From Gammaproteobacteria bacterium (GTDB lineage: Bacteria; Pseudomonadota; Gammaproteobacteria; UBA6429; Thiohalophilaceae): DNA of 64,000 nucleotides. The notes under the pieces are model-generated. The model did not search any database and was not told the DNA's origin. It was given only the letters and a program-made list of their open reading frames with translations. Made by a program: the position numbers and the translations under genes. Shown here piece by piece: positions 29,115 through 38,065 of the stretch. The DNA is taken from the NCBI GenBank assembly GCA_029880855.1, contig JAOUNS010000002.1, forward strand, positions 186,001 through 250,000. Reading direction: 5' to 3'. How positions within the stretch are numbered: position 1 is the first letter of the stretch; every line of letters starts with the position of its first letter.

Positions 29115-29555
29115 TCAGTCAACATTATGCTCTGCATGCTGACTCAACCGCTTCCAGGCCGCATGATATTTTTTCAACCGGACAAAATCATCGTCACGCA
29201 GGCACTCAAGCCGCAGGATATTGATATTATCCTCAATATCAGCAAGTTTAATCCTGCGCGCCAGTGAATTCTTGCTGACTCTGTCGACAAAATCTTCATA
29301 GCTTTCTCCATCGCGCTTCGTCAAACAGACGACTGCATCGACAACCTCGCCGGGTATCCCTTCCTGCAACAAGTCCTGCGCCGTAAAGCCGGAATCCTCA
29401 ATGACATCATGTAGCAGCGCCACGGCCATCTCTTCCGGTGTAGTCATTTTCGCCATTATCCTCAGCGGATGTAAAATATATACCGCGCCTGCCTTGTCGA
29501 GCTGACCGGTATAGGCCTTGAGGGCGATCTCCAGTGATTTTTCGATTAAATGCAT
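29115..29555 (-). CDS. Stand-alone RelA/SpoT-type HD hydrolase domain protein
   Basis: 146 residues consisting only of an HD domain. ALKAYTGQLDKAGAVYILHPLRIM, VALLHDVIEDSGFT (the HD pair) and RRIKLADIEDNINIL are the arrangement of the (p)ppGpp hydrolase domain of RelA/SpoT and of small alarmone hydrolases (Mesh1 type). No synthetase domain is present. It may hydrolyse (p)ppGpp or another nucleotide; the metal ligands appear intact. ATG at 29553-29555 follows AAGGAAAAAAT. Confidence 0.8.
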   Translation of the reverse strand: MHLIEKSLEIALKAYTGQLDKAGAVYILHPLRIMAKMTTPEEMAVALLHDVIEDSGFTAQDLLQEGIPGEVVDAVVCLTKRDGESYEDFVDRVSKNSLARRIKLADIEDNINILRLECLRDDDFVRLKKYHAAWKRLSQHAEHNVD

Positions 29556-29615
29556 ATTTTTTCCTTAAATATCACTTACCCTGTAATTTGAATACTCTAC
29601 CGCTATACCAATCTA

Positions 29616-30353
29616 CTAGCGACCGGTCAAAAGGCGATCAGCCGAATCCTCAACCAGTCCACAGGCACGGATCTTTTCCGCCGTTGTCTTGATGTCATAG
29701 GCAACACGGTAAAAGGTCACACTGCGTAAATCTGTATCATAGATGACAAAACTGGAATCCGGATTATTATCCCTGGGTTGCCCCACCGACCCCGTATTGA
29801 TCACATAGCGATGACCTTCCTGTAAAACAAGCGTTTCATCTCTCTCCGGCACAACCGCAGAAATGGACTTGTCCGGTTTTTCATGATAAATCATGGGCAC
29901 ATGGACATGACCATAAAACACAACCGGCGTTTTCGCATATTGCAAACACTTCAACGCATGACTGGTGTTATTGATATAAACCCACCCACTGTCCTCATGC
30001 GTAGTGGCATGCACATAGGTCACACCATCAGCAACCTCGATATAGCTTAAGCGACTGATATAATCGAGTTGTGCTTCAGACAACTGTGACAAGGTCCATG
30101 ACTTGGCATACTTTTGCTTGGCCGGCGAATCATTGTCACGCTCATCAAACAGAAACTCCTCATGATTACCCACAATACAGGTAAAGCCAGGCAAGGCCAG
30201 CAACATATCCATTACCGCAGCCGGTTCCGGGCCGTAACCGACAAAATCACCCAGGCAAACATATTTTTCCACTCCATGTTCGTTTGCAACCCGTACACAT
30301 TCGGTTAAAGCTTCAAGATTACTATGGATATCTGAAATTATGGCGACTTTCAT
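29616..30353 (-). CDS. Calcineurin-like metallophosphoesterase
   Basis: 245 residues, cytoplasmic. The five metal-binding blocks are visible: AIISDIHSNLEAL, CLGDFVGYGPEP, IVGNHEEFL, THEDSGWVY with the preceding YVHA, and FYGHVHVPMI. The family covers phosphodiesterases and protein phosphatases; the GYGPEP loop is typical of the MJ0936/YfcE-like group. Natural substrate unknown. It starts 8 bases after the upstream propeller gene and is followed by the HD protein, so the three are likely one transcript. Confidence 0.88.
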   Translation of the reverse strand: MKVAIISDIHSNLEALTECVRVANEHGVEKYVCLGDFVGYGPEPAAVMDMLLALPGFTCIVGNHEEFLFDERDNDSPAKQKYAKSWTLSQLSEAQLDYISRLSYIEVADGVTYVHATTHEDSGWVYINNTSHALKCLQYAKTPVVFYGHVHVPMIYHEKPDKSISAVVPERDETLVLQEGHRYVINTGSVGQPRDNNPDSSFVIYDTDLRSVTFYRVAYDIKTTAEKIRACGLVEDSADRLLTGR

Positions 30354-30360
30354 GTAAAAC

Positions 30361-31833
30361 TTATCCTTTTAATAAAGACTTGTCCGGTAAAATGATCTCG
30401 ATATTGATTTGTTGCAACTGATCCGCAAAATGCATAACCTGCTCATACATATCCAACAGCTTCTGGCGTTGAGCATCTGAAAACCGTTCAACACCAATAT
30501 TATTCAGTTTTTTGGCAGACTGTTCTGCATACGTCGTCAATTCCCCATTTGGATCATGCAGCGCCGCACCAGCAGACAAGGTCGATTGCATCAGCAAATT
30601 CAGTAACACATCAATCGTTATATCCTGAGCATCATCACGCTTCTGTAGCGCCTCCAGAATTTCTTTGAGCAGTACGACAGTAAGCGCATCATCTCTGGAT
30701 GACGATTCCATTAACAAATTTGCATAGTCGATAATCTCCGGAAATTGTGCCTCAGAAATCCTCTCAACAAAGGCCTCACTATACCAACAGTAACCGGATT
30801 TGTATAAACCAAACCGACCTGAAAACTTCAGAAACTCACTTTGTTCCTGTAGTTCCCAGACTACCTCAACATCGGATTTGGAGAGATTTTCCAGGGTACC
30901 CAAAAACTGGGTACCGAGTCTATCACCGGCAACGAAACGTTTGTTGTCAGAAAAAACGGCAATGTCCTGAACAATATATACATCATCTTCCATGGTAGTT
31001 TCGCAAACAAGTCTGCCGGCAGCAATATTCCAGATTTGCAATGCGTCTGTTTCCTCCACATACACAACGACATGTCGGCTATCCGGTAAAATTCTCACCC
31101 GCAAATCGTCGTACTCATTCTCAGCATAGTCACTGGTGGCAAGAATTGGTCCAATTGCCCCATCTTTAGCGCGAAGAATACGGACATTCAAATCTGCATC
31201 AAGAAAACAAAGCATCGAACCATCAGGTGAAATCGCCTTGTCAAAACGACCATCCTGCCTTTCCATACTGACACACCAATTCACCATTCCTGTATTCGTA
31301 CAAACAGATTTAATCGATTTCCGGTCAAGGAAATATATCGTCGCACCATCCGGGCTAAAGCAGGATGGTAAAGCACCATCAAAATCGTGACCGATAGCAC
31401 CCATTAATTCACCTGTTTCTGTGTGATATTTTTTTACTTCATCACCATACTTATGCACCAATACAAGCGTATCATCCTGATTAAAGGCAACCGATTCGAT
31501 ATATAGCAGATCCTCGACAAACCAAAAAAGTTTACCTGTGGCAATATCCCACACATGGACACCACCCCAGGAAGCATGTCCGGTGACCAATAGTTTCTTG
31601 CTATGAGACAGCGCCATACATTGGATAGCGTGGTGATTTTTACCAAACAGGACCTTTTCCTCAACACCGGTATACCAATTCCAGATACGAATCCGGTAAT
31701 CATCGCCCGCTGAAATGACGGTCTCATCATCCAGCAAGCAATATACTGCGACTCCTTCATAATCATATTTCTCTTTTCTGACCTGTAGCGGCCCCCGCCT
31801 GTCCAGTATTTTTATATTGCACATCTCATCCAT
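30361..31833 (-). CDS. WD40-like beta-propeller protein
   Basis: 490 residues from the ATG at 31831-31833, preceded by AGGAGAG; a start 10 codons earlier lacks a site. Repeats of about 40 residues with WD-type signatures: YRIRIWNWYTGVEEKVL, GGVHVWDIATGKLFW, LPSCFSPDGATIYFLD, KAISPDGSMLCFLDADLNVRIL, DALQIWNIAAGRLV. Seven or so blades fill about residues 20-330; the remaining 160 residues are mostly helical. No signal peptide, so cytoplasmic. Propellers act as scaffolds; the partner could be the phosphoesterase or HD protein next to it. Confidence 0.75.
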   Translation of the reverse strand: MDEMCNIKILDRRGPLQVRKEKYDYEGVAVYCLLDDETVISAGDDYRIRIWNWYTGVEEKVLFGKNHHAIQCMALSHSKKLLVTGHASWGGVHVWDIATGKLFWFVEDLLYIESVAFNQDDTLVLVHKYGDEVKKYHTETGELMGAIGHDFDGALPSCFSPDGATIYFLDRKSIKSVCTNTGMVNWCVSMERQDGRFDKAISPDGSMLCFLDADLNVRILRAKDGAIGPILATSDYAENEYDDLRVRILPDSRHVVVYVEETDALQIWNIAAGRLVCETTMEDDVYIVQDIAVFSDNKRFVAGDRLGTQFLGTLENLSKSDVEVVWELQEQSEFLKFSGRFGLYKSGYCWYSEAFVERISEAQFPEIIDYANLLMESSSRDDALTVVLLKEILEALQKRDDAQDITIDVLLNLLMQSTLSAGAALHDPNGELTTYAEQSAKKLNNIGVERFSDAQRQKLLDMYEQVMHFADQLQQINIEIILPDKSLLKG

Positions 31834-31909
31834 AAAACTCTCCTGCGAATCACCTGCGCGCATCTAAACATCCCAAACCGCAAACAATATTGAGAACAAC
31901 ATCGAAGAA

Positions 31910-32479
31910 TTAATTGATTTCACCACAAACTTTCTCCTTGTTGTCCTGCTGTTTGTGCAACACCACGCAGGCTTCAGTCACTACATAAAAACCCAACAAT
32001 CCTTTTTGCTGACGAATCAGAACATCAGCGTCGCCCGACAATAACTCCCAAAACTCCCGATTCACCTGCAAAGTAACCCTTTGTCTGTTACTGTTTTTTA
32101 TAATTAAAAACCAACCCGGCGCACGCGAACCACCCCGATACTTCTTAAGCACAACAACATTTTCCTGCAACGGCACGCCAAGCATCACATTCCCATTCAA
32201 CACCCCGGCCAGAACAACAAATAGACAGACCCAACTAAACCGACCCACCCTTAACAACAACCCCGGCTGGTACACCTTCCTCTCATAATTGGTACGTGGT
32301 TTCTTTTCCAGTAACTCCAGCAGAGAATAAAACAACACCCCGGCAAAAGCGGCCATACCGATCAGCAGGTAAAGTCCAAAGGTGGGTTCTCCATAACCGA
32401 AAATAATCCAAATCGTGGCGACATATAAAAGGAGGTAAAGAATACCGGTGAGTTTTTCCTTTAGGTTTAATTTTTTCAA
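31910..32479 (-). CDS. Hypothetical membrane protein
   Basis: 189 residues. Three hydrophobic segments near the N terminus and centre (LYLLLYVATIWIIFGYG, LYLLIGMAAFAGVLFYSLL, WVCLFVVLAGVLNGNVML), then a soluble tail (GWFLIIKNSNRQRVTLQVNREFW). No family recognised. It lies 76 bases upstream of the propeller gene on the same strand. Confidence 0.6.
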   Translation of the reverse strand: MKKLNLKEKLTGILYLLLYVATIWIIFGYGEPTFGLYLLIGMAAFAGVLFYSLLELLEKKPRTNYERKVYQPGLLLRVGRFSWVCLFVVLAGVLNGNVMLGVPLQENVVVLKKYRGGSRAPGWFLIIKNSNRQRVTLQVNREFWELLSGDADVLIRQQKGLLGFYVVTEACVVLHKQQDNKEKVCGEIN

Positions 32480-32718
32480 TGTAATAGTTGTAATCCAGAA
32501 TAGAATCTTGTTTTTATCCCTATCCGTGCCGAAGTACTTGTTATGTCGACAAATACTTATTCCAGCCTAAAGGCCTGATTACACTCCGCTAATCCGCCCT
32601 GCGTGCTACCCTAAAAGTCCTAACCATATTAATCTTATAGGTTCTATAACACTGTTTCCTGTTGAACCAACAAGTATTCTCTCATATTTCCTGCGCACTC
32701 GTTTGTGGTCTATCCCCT

Positions 32719-32858
32719 TGCCGGTGTATGGCTGGATTTTAATTTCCGGTTTTTGATCAATCAGGTGCGACAGGGATGTCGCTCTTTGGCAGAGGGGCAG
32801 GATGCCCCTTCTGCCAAAGTCAACAGGAAATGAAAATACAGTCATGTATACACCGGCA
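32719..32858. repeat. Extended imperfect inverted repeat with nested hairpins
   Basis: Outer arms TGCCGGTGTAT (32719-32729) and ATACACCGGCA (32848-32858) are perfect. The pairing continues inward, with a 4-base gap and a few mismatches, through ATTTTAATTTCC on the left and GGAAATGAAAAT on the right. Inside are GCGACA-GGGA-TGTCGC (32767-32782) and CTTTGGCAGAGGGGCA paired with TGCCCCTTCTGCCAAAG (32784-32819, one bulge). The whole can fold into a three-way structure. Confidence 0.7.
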
Positions 32859-32940
32859 GGGGCGGTTTTCTTTTGGTTCGTTTTCTTTGTCCGCACAAAG
32901 AAAATGAACCCGGCTGTCCGTCCGGGAACGGACATAAAAT
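32859..32940 (+). repeat. Dispersed double-hairpin repeat, copy 2
   Basis: Starts GGGGCGG directly after the inverted repeat and ends CGGACATAAAAT. Hairpin one is GGTTCGTTTTCTTTGT with ACAAAGAAAATGAACC; hairpin two is TGTCCG...CGGACA. Homologous to 6452-6532. Confidence 0.75.
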
Positions 32941-33038
32941 TCAGCTGCGCAGCAGCGGGCGGAATTATTCAATGAGAAAAGCAATTACCGTTTTTATTAT
33001 TTTCGTTCTATCTGGAGAGAAAGAGAAATAACACCGGC

Positions 33039-34136
33039 TCACACCTGATTAATATACTCAAACCTCACCCGATTCGTCACCCCACACAACAACTCATAGG
33101 CAATCGTACCGGCGCTGCTTGCCACTTCCTCGACAGGCAAACCGTTCCCCCACAGGATTACCTCATCGCCAACTTCGGCGTTGGGTTGGTTGCGCAGATC
33201 AACCGTAACCATGTCCATGGAGACCCGGCCGACGATTTGGCAGCGTTGGCCGTTGACCAATACCGGTGTTCCCGATTGGGCGTGTCGCGGGTAGCCGTCA
33301 CCATAACCGATGGCGACGACACCAATCGGCATTTCTTCCGGGCAGATCCAGCTGCCACCATAGCCAATGGCGTCCCCTTTGTTAAACCGGTTGACGGCGA
33401 TGAGTTCGGCCTGCAGGGTCATGACCGGTTGCAGTGAATAATCCTTGCCGGTGCCATGCATAAATGGAGTGACACCGTACAACATGATGCCGGGGCGCAC
33501 CCACTGGGCATGCGATGCGGGCCAACCGAGAATACCGGCGGAGTTGGCCAGGCTGCAATCACAGTCAGCGCCGTTCTCCGCATCGAAGTCGAATGATTCA
33601 TAAAAGGTTTTGATTTGTTGTTCTGTGGTGTTGTCGTCCGGATCATCGGCATTGGCAAAGTGGGTCATCAGGCGCAATGGTTTTTGTACAGCAGGACAAC
33701 TCATCAAACGCTGATACATCTCATTGGCCTGATGTGGCGGGAAGCCGAGACGATGCATACCCGTGTCGATCTTCAACCAGACGGGTATCGGTGTACCGCT
33801 TGCCTGTTCCAGTATCTCCACCTGACTGACGTGATGGATAACACAATCCAGACGATAACCACGGATCAGATTCAGATCTGCGGCAGAGGCAAAGCCTTCC
33901 AGCAAGATGATCGGTTTGCTGATCCCCGCTTCACGCAAGGCAATGGCTTCTTCCAGGATGGCCACGCCAAAGCCGTCCGCCTCATCCAGTGCCTGGGCGG
34001 CATGGATCATGCCGTGGCCGTAGGCATGGGCTTTAATAATCGCCAGTTGTTTTGAATGGGGGGCGGCTTGGCGACTGATTTGCAGGTTGTGACGAAATGC
34101 CGCCAGGTCGATTACGGCGCGGGTAGCACGGGTCAT
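33039..34136 (-). CDS. alr: Alanine racemase
   Basis: 365 residues. Interconverts L- and D-alanine for peptidoglycan. IIKAHAYGHGM carries the PLP-binding lysine; the usual sequence is KANAYGHG, so one residue differs. Other landmarks: VWLKIDTGMHRLGF, ANSAGIL, VRPGIMLYGVTPF, IGYGGSW and GYGDGYPRHA, and VGRVSMDMVTVDL. The gene follows dnaB with a one-base overlap, as in E. coli where the two are neighbours. Confidence 0.95.
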   Translation of the reverse strand: MTRATRAVIDLAAFRHNLQISRQAAPHSKQLAIIKAHAYGHGMIHAAQALDEADGFGVAILEEAIALREAGISKPIILLEGFASAADLNLIRGYRLDCVIHHVSQVEILEQASGTPIPVWLKIDTGMHRLGFPPHQANEMYQRLMSCPAVQKPLRLMTHFANADDPDDNTTEQQIKTFYESFDFDAENGADCDCSLANSAGILGWPASHAQWVRPGIMLYGVTPFMHGTGKDYSLQPVMTLQAELIAVNRFNKGDAIGYGGSWICPEEMPIGVVAIGYGDGYPRHAQSGTPVLVNGQRCQIVGRVSMDMVTVDLRNQPNAEVGDEVILWGNGLPVEEVASSAGTIAYELLCGVTNRVRFEYINQV

Positions 34137-35530
34137 TACATCCCCTCGTAACCGTCGATATCGCTGATGAAGTTTTCAAAGCGGGTATATTTACCCATGA
34201 AAGTCAGGCGGGTGGTGCCGATAGGGCCGTTACGTTGCTTACCGATAATAATTTCAGCGGTGCCCTTGTCAGCCGATTCCGGATTGTAGACCTCATCACG
34301 ATAAATGAAGGTGATCACGTCAGCGTCCTGCTCGATGGCGCCCGATTCACGCAGATCCGACATAACCGGTCGTTTGTTGGGTCGTTGTTCCAGACTGCGG
34401 TTCAACTGGGAGAGGGCGATAACCGGCACGCTCAACTCCTTGGCCAGCGCTTTCAGACTGCGTGATATCTCCGAGATTTCCGTGGCACGGTTTTCGCCCG
34501 CCCCGCCGGAGGACTGCATCAACTGCAAATAATCGATCACGATCATGCCCAGACCATGCTCACGCTTGATACGACGGGCGCGGGAACGCAGCTCGATGGG
34601 TGACAGGGCCGGTGTGTCATCTACATATAATGGTGCTTCGGACAGGATACCCACCGCCGAGGTGATGCGCGGCCAGTCTGAATCAGCCAATTTACCGGTA
34701 CGCAATTTATGCTGGTCGATGTGTCCGAGGGAAGACATCATACGCATGGCCAGCTGTTCACCCGGCATTTCCATACTGAATACGGCAACCGGGATTTTGT
34801 GTTTAATGGCGGCATTCTCCGCGACATTCATCGCGAAGGTGGTTTTACCCATTGAGGGTCGACCCGCGACGATGACCAGATCCGAGGGCTGCAATCCGGC
34901 GGTCATTTCATCGAAGTCGGTAAATCCGGTTGGGACACCGGTAATGTGGCTGTCCTGTCGAAACAGGAAGTCGATACGGTCCACGGCCCTGGTGAGCAAC
35001 TGTTTGATACCGGTATAGCCTTTGCGGCCCTTGGCGCCCTGTTCGGCGATCTCAAACACCTTTTGCTCGGCCCGCTCCAGCAGTTGCGCGCTGTCACGCC
35101 CATCCGGGTTGTAGGCGCTGTTGGCGATGTCGGTGCCCACCCTGACCAGTTGGCGCAGAATGGAGCGTTCACGCACGATATTGGCGTATGCCTTGATGTT
35201 GGCGGCGGTGGGGGTGTTTTTCGCCAGACTGCCCAGATAACTCAGGCCTCCGGCATTTTCCAGTTCATTGTGCTTGTCCAGCCATTCGGAGAGTGTCACG
35301 GCGTCGCTGGGATTATTCTCTTCCGCCAGCGTCGCAATAGCGCGAAAAATCAGACGGTGTTCCTTGCGATAGAAGTCTTCTTCAGTAACCCCGTCGGCCA
35401 CTTCGTCCCAACTGCTGTTATCGATCATCAATCCGCCGAGCACGGACTGTTCGGCTTCAATGGAATAAGGGGGGAGCTTCAGGGCTTCGGTCGCCGCATC
35501 ATGGACTTCTGGATAGGCAAGTTCAGCCAC
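34136..35530 (-). CDS. dnaB: Replicative DNA helicase DnaB
   Basis: 464 residues from the GTG at 35528-35530, placed 4 bases after GGAGG; a TTG at 35554 is in frame but would bury this site. N-terminal primase-interaction domain (LPPYSIEAEQSVLGGLMID), then a RecA-type motor: Walker A GRPSMGKTTFAMN, Walker B MIVIDYLQLM, and SQLNRSLEQRPNKRPVMSDLRESG. The hexamer unwinds DNA at the fork. It lies between rplI and alr. Confidence 0.96.
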   Translation of the reverse strand: MAELAYPEVHDAATEALKLPPYSIEAEQSVLGGLMIDNSSWDEVADGVTEEDFYRKEHRLIFRAIATLAEENNPSDAVTLSEWLDKHNELENAGGLSYLGSLAKNTPTAANIKAYANIVRERSILRQLVRVGTDIANSAYNPDGRDSAQLLERAEQKVFEIAEQGAKGRKGYTGIKQLLTRAVDRIDFLFRQDSHITGVPTGFTDFDEMTAGLQPSDLVIVAGRPSMGKTTFAMNVAENAAIKHKIPVAVFSMEMPGEQLAMRMMSSLGHIDQHKLRTGKLADSDWPRITSAVGILSEAPLYVDDTPALSPIELRSRARRIKREHGLGMIVIDYLQLMQSSGGAGENRATEISEISRSLKALAKELSVPVIALSQLNRSLEQRPNKRPVMSDLRESGAIEQDADVITFIYRDEVYNPESADKGTAEIIIGKQRNGPIGTTRLTFMGKYTRFENFISDIDGYEGM

Positions 35531-35764
35531 ATAACCTCCGCAAACATTGGGCAAAAAACAGACTGCATATTTTTATTTTGGGCCAAAAGGATACCACACT
35601 GGCCATGAAAAAAAATAAACACAATTAACACTGCTTATAAAGAAACCATACAGTGCAAACTGCAAAAGCATCGAAAAATGAACAAGCTGGCGAAACAAGC
35701 TGAGGAAAAGGATGCAAACCCGTCGCCAAGTTGTGCAAACCTTTGGAGAGATATTCCGTAAAAT

Positions 35765-35792
35765 CAGACACGGTCCAAACGGACCGTGTCTG
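35765..35792 (-). terminator. Terminator after rplI
   Basis: Perfect 12-base stem CAGACACGGTCC with GGACCGTGTCTG, loop AAAC, 20 bases beyond the rplI stop. On the minus strand ATTTTAC follows. It closes the ribosomal-protein operon ahead of dnaB. Confidence 0.8.
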
Positions 35793-35811
35793 AGTACTGC
35801 GGATTCAGGCT

Positions 35812-36261
35812 TTATGCTGCGGCAACAATTACCTTAACGGACTGGATCACATCAGCATGCAGGCGCACGTTGACTTCGTATTCACCAATATTGTGAATCG
35901 GACCTTCCGGCAGTAAAACTTCACGCTTTTCAACAGCCACACCGGCTGCGGTCAGGGCATCAGCTATATCAGATGTGGCAACTGAACCAAACAGCTTGCC
36001 TTCATCACCGGCATTGCCTTCGATAGTCACACTCCCCAGAGCAGCCAGCTGAGCGGCACGCGCCTGAGCGGCAGCCAGGGCTTCGCCGGCGGCTTTTTCA
36101 AGTTCTGCGCGACGTGCTTCAAACTTGGCGATGTTATCGGCCGTTGCCGGAACCGCCTTCTTCTGCGGAATTAAAAAATTACGGCCATAACCCGGCTTAA
36201 CGGAAACCTTGTCACCCAGGCTACCCAGGTTAGGCACTTTTTCCAGTAAGATTACTTCCAT
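35812..36261 (-). CDS. rplI: 50S ribosomal protein L9
   Basis: 149 residues, normal length. [40 protein letters not shown] is the conserved N-terminal domain that binds 23S rRNA, followed by the long helix and a C-terminal domain ([17 protein letters not shown]). Last gene of rpsF-rpsR-DUF2232-rplI. Confidence 0.97.
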   Translation of the reverse strand: MEVILLEKVPNLGSLGDKVSVKPGYGRNFLIPQKKAVPATADNIAKFEARRAELEKAAGEALAAAQARAAQLAALGSVTIEGNAGDEGKLFGSVATSDIADALTAAGVAVEKREVLLPEGPIHNIGEYEVNVRLHADVIQSVKVIVAAA

Positions 36262-36306
36262 CTCGTTTACCTCGGTCTTGATTAAGACAATCTCAAATTA
36301 AAATCT

Positions 36307-37233
36307 TTAACGCTGGGCTTGTACGCGATTACGTATATCCAGCCAGTTATCCGCCAATGACACAAAGACCACCAGCGACATCATCAGCGGTTCAACGAAC
36401 AGCAACAACACATAGAACAATACCAGCCACGTATTATGCAGTCTGAAACGTGCCGCCAGTGCATGCACAATAGCCAGTCCCTGCAGCATCAGAATTCCGA
36501 ATGTCACCAATAACAGGTTGACAGCCGGTTCTCTCGCGGCGCCGCTGCTTAACGCCACCAGCAGCATCAATAACGTCACTGCCAAAGCGACCACTCTGCC
36601 AAAACGCAGGTTGCGGAACTCTTCGGCAAATGCGCCCGGTTTGTACAACAGTGATTGCCACCAACGGGCAATCAATAGACCGGCAACCATGCTCCAGCAG
36701 CCCATCGCCACCAGCATCCCGGTGAAAACCATGCTCGACTGTTTTAAAACCGTGTCGACATCCGCTTCACCCAGAGCGACGGTATAACCGGCCTGTTCCA
36801 TTTGCTGCAGAATCTCTTTCAGGTATTGATACCACCATCCCGCCGGATCCCCGTGCAACAAATAAACCACAGCGACCACGCCCACACCGAGCAGCATAAT
36901 CGACTGCAAGGTCAGCACCAGCGAACGGTTCCAGTACAACAGGACAGCGATCAGCCAGGCCGGGAGCCAGATCATCACCGCCAGTACAAAAGCCGGTACC
37001 GGTGTGCCAATCGCGATGAAGCTGATCGCACCAACCAGTAAGGTTGCACCAAGCACAGTCTTCGCACCCTCACCCACACCGTGGACCAGAACAACCAGCC
37101 CGATACCGGCGGCACTGAAATAACTTAATGGCCAGGTAATCGGGCTCAACGCCCAGGCCAGCATGGCTAAAACCACCACGGTGGTTATCGCCTGGTGCTG
37201 GCCCCGCATGAGATATGCCGCCGCCATCTGCAT
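36307..37233 (-). CDS. DUF2232 membrane protein
   Basis: 308 residues, about eight hydrophobic helices, beginning MQMAAAYLMRGQHQAITTVVVLAML. A gene of this kind commonly sits between rpsR and rplI in non-enteric gammaproteobacteria. Segments such as FSAAGIGLVVLVHGVGEGAKTVLGATLL and LVLFYVLLLFVEPLMMSLVVFVSLADNWLDIR fit the DUF2232/YybS-like family. Role unknown; possibly an energy-coupling or assembly membrane protein. Confidence 0.82.
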   Translation of the reverse strand: MQMAAAYLMRGQHQAITTVVVLAMLAWALSPITWPLSYFSAAGIGLVVLVHGVGEGAKTVLGATLLVGAISFIAIGTPVPAFVLAVMIWLPAWLIAVLLYWNRSLVLTLQSIMLLGVGVVAVVYLLHGDPAGWWYQYLKEILQQMEQAGYTVALGEADVDTVLKQSSMVFTGMLVAMGCWSMVAGLLIARWWQSLLYKPGAFAEEFRNLRFGRVVALAVTLLMLLVALSSGAAREPAVNLLLVTFGILMLQGLAIVHALAARFRLHNTWLVLFYVLLLFVEPLMMSLVVFVSLADNWLDIRNRVQAQR

Positions 37234-37253
37234 GGCAATAAGCCTGTTTTTAC

Positions 37254-37481
37254 TTATTTATGTGCGTCGCAGTAAGGTAACAGGGCCAAATAACGGGCGC
37301 GCTTGATGGCAGTTGCCAACTGGCGCTGGTATTTTGCGCTGGTGCCGGTAATACGACTCGGGACAATCTTGCCGTTCTCGGTAATATTGCCCTTCAGGAT
37401 GTTCAGATCCTTGTAATCAATCTCTTGAATACCTTCTGCGGTGAAACGGCAGAATTTTTTACGACGGAAAAAGCGTGCCAT
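37254..37481 (-). CDS. rpsR: 30S ribosomal protein S18
   Basis: 75 residues, normal length. [39 protein letters not shown] and [20 protein letters not shown] are the family core. It forms the S6-S18 pair on the 30S platform. 3 bases separate it from rpsF. Confidence 0.97.
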   Translation of the reverse strand: MARFFRRKKFCRFTAEGIQEIDYKDLNILKGNITENGKIVPSRITGTSAKYQRQLATAIKRARYLALLPYCDAHK

Positions 37482-37484
37482 TGA

Positions 37485-37901
37485 TTAGTCCTCCTGCTCG
37501 CTGCTCATGCCGGCATCATCAGACGCCTCGACTTCGATAACCGTGGATTCACGGGGTTGACGGGGAGCGCGCTGCTCATCTTCGTCTTTCTTGGCCAGTG
37601 GTGATTCTTCGGTAATCGCATTGTCACGACGGATAACCATGTGGCGAATCACGGCGTCATTGAAACGGAAGGCGCTGACCAGTTCATCCAGGGCGTCCTG
37701 ACCGCTTTCAATGTTCATCAGAACATAGTGTGCCTTGTGGATTTTCTGGATCGGATAGGCCAGTTGACGACGGCCCCAATCTTCCAGACGGTGGATCTGA
37801 CCGCCTTTGGCGGTAATACCGGAACGGTATTTCTCGATCATGGCAGGAACCTGCTCGCTCTGGTCAGGGTGGACCAGAAACACGATTTCATAGTGTCGCA
37901 T
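37485..37901 (-). CDS. rpsF: 30S ribosomal protein S6
   Basis: 138 residues. [54 protein letters not shown] and [23 protein letters not shown] are the conserved fold. The acidic C-terminal tail (rich in Glu and Asp) is long, as in other gammaproteobacteria where it is target of RimK glutamylation. First gene of its operon. Confidence 0.97.
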   Translation of the reverse strand: MRHYEIVFLVHPDQSEQVPAMIEKYRSGITAKGGQIHRLEDWGRRQLAYPIQKIHKAHYVLMNIESGQDALDELVSAFRFNDAVIRHMVIRRDNAITEESPLAKKDEDEQRAPRQPRESTVIEVEASDDAGMSSEQED

Positions 37902-37904
37902 AAT

Positions 37905-37950
37905 GCTCCCTACGGGTTACAGCCTCCCGTTCTTGGCGGTGAGGCAAGGA
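37905..37950 (-). promoter_or_regulatory. Candidate S6:S18 autoregulatory leader hairpin
   Basis: Directly upstream of rpsF the minus-strand RNA can form GCCTC-A-CCG, loop CCAAGAA, CGG-GAGGC, flanked by CTCCTT and GGGAG. Known rpsF leaders bind the S6:S18 complex through a bulged hairpin with an exposed CCG. Here a bulged A precedes a CCG, so the element fits loosely. The assignment needs alignment to the Rfam model. Confidence 0.4.
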
Positions 37951-38065
37951 GTTAAACAAATTGTGTCCGGCCTAATGCCGGTAAAGAGGCGGGATTCTAC
38001 TGGAGACGACATTATAAATCAATGAAACAGCGGTCCCGAGCGGCTGAATACACGACCGCAACGTC

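Larger units (their letters stand above)
32480..33038. other. Gene-free region with nested inverted repeats
   Basis: 559 bases. A 109-codon ORF on the minus strand (32606-32935) crosses the repeat sequences and is judged spurious. The left 230 bases show nothing recognisable. From 32719 onward lie an extended inverted repeat, two internal hairpins and the second copy of the dispersed repeat. About 100 bases separate that copy from the alr stop. Confidence 0.6.

Noticed and set aside
32606-32935. Minus-strand open frame of 109 codons
   Set aside because: Runs across the hairpins of the compound repeat, and its N terminus is translated repeat copy 2; no credible ribosome site or domain.
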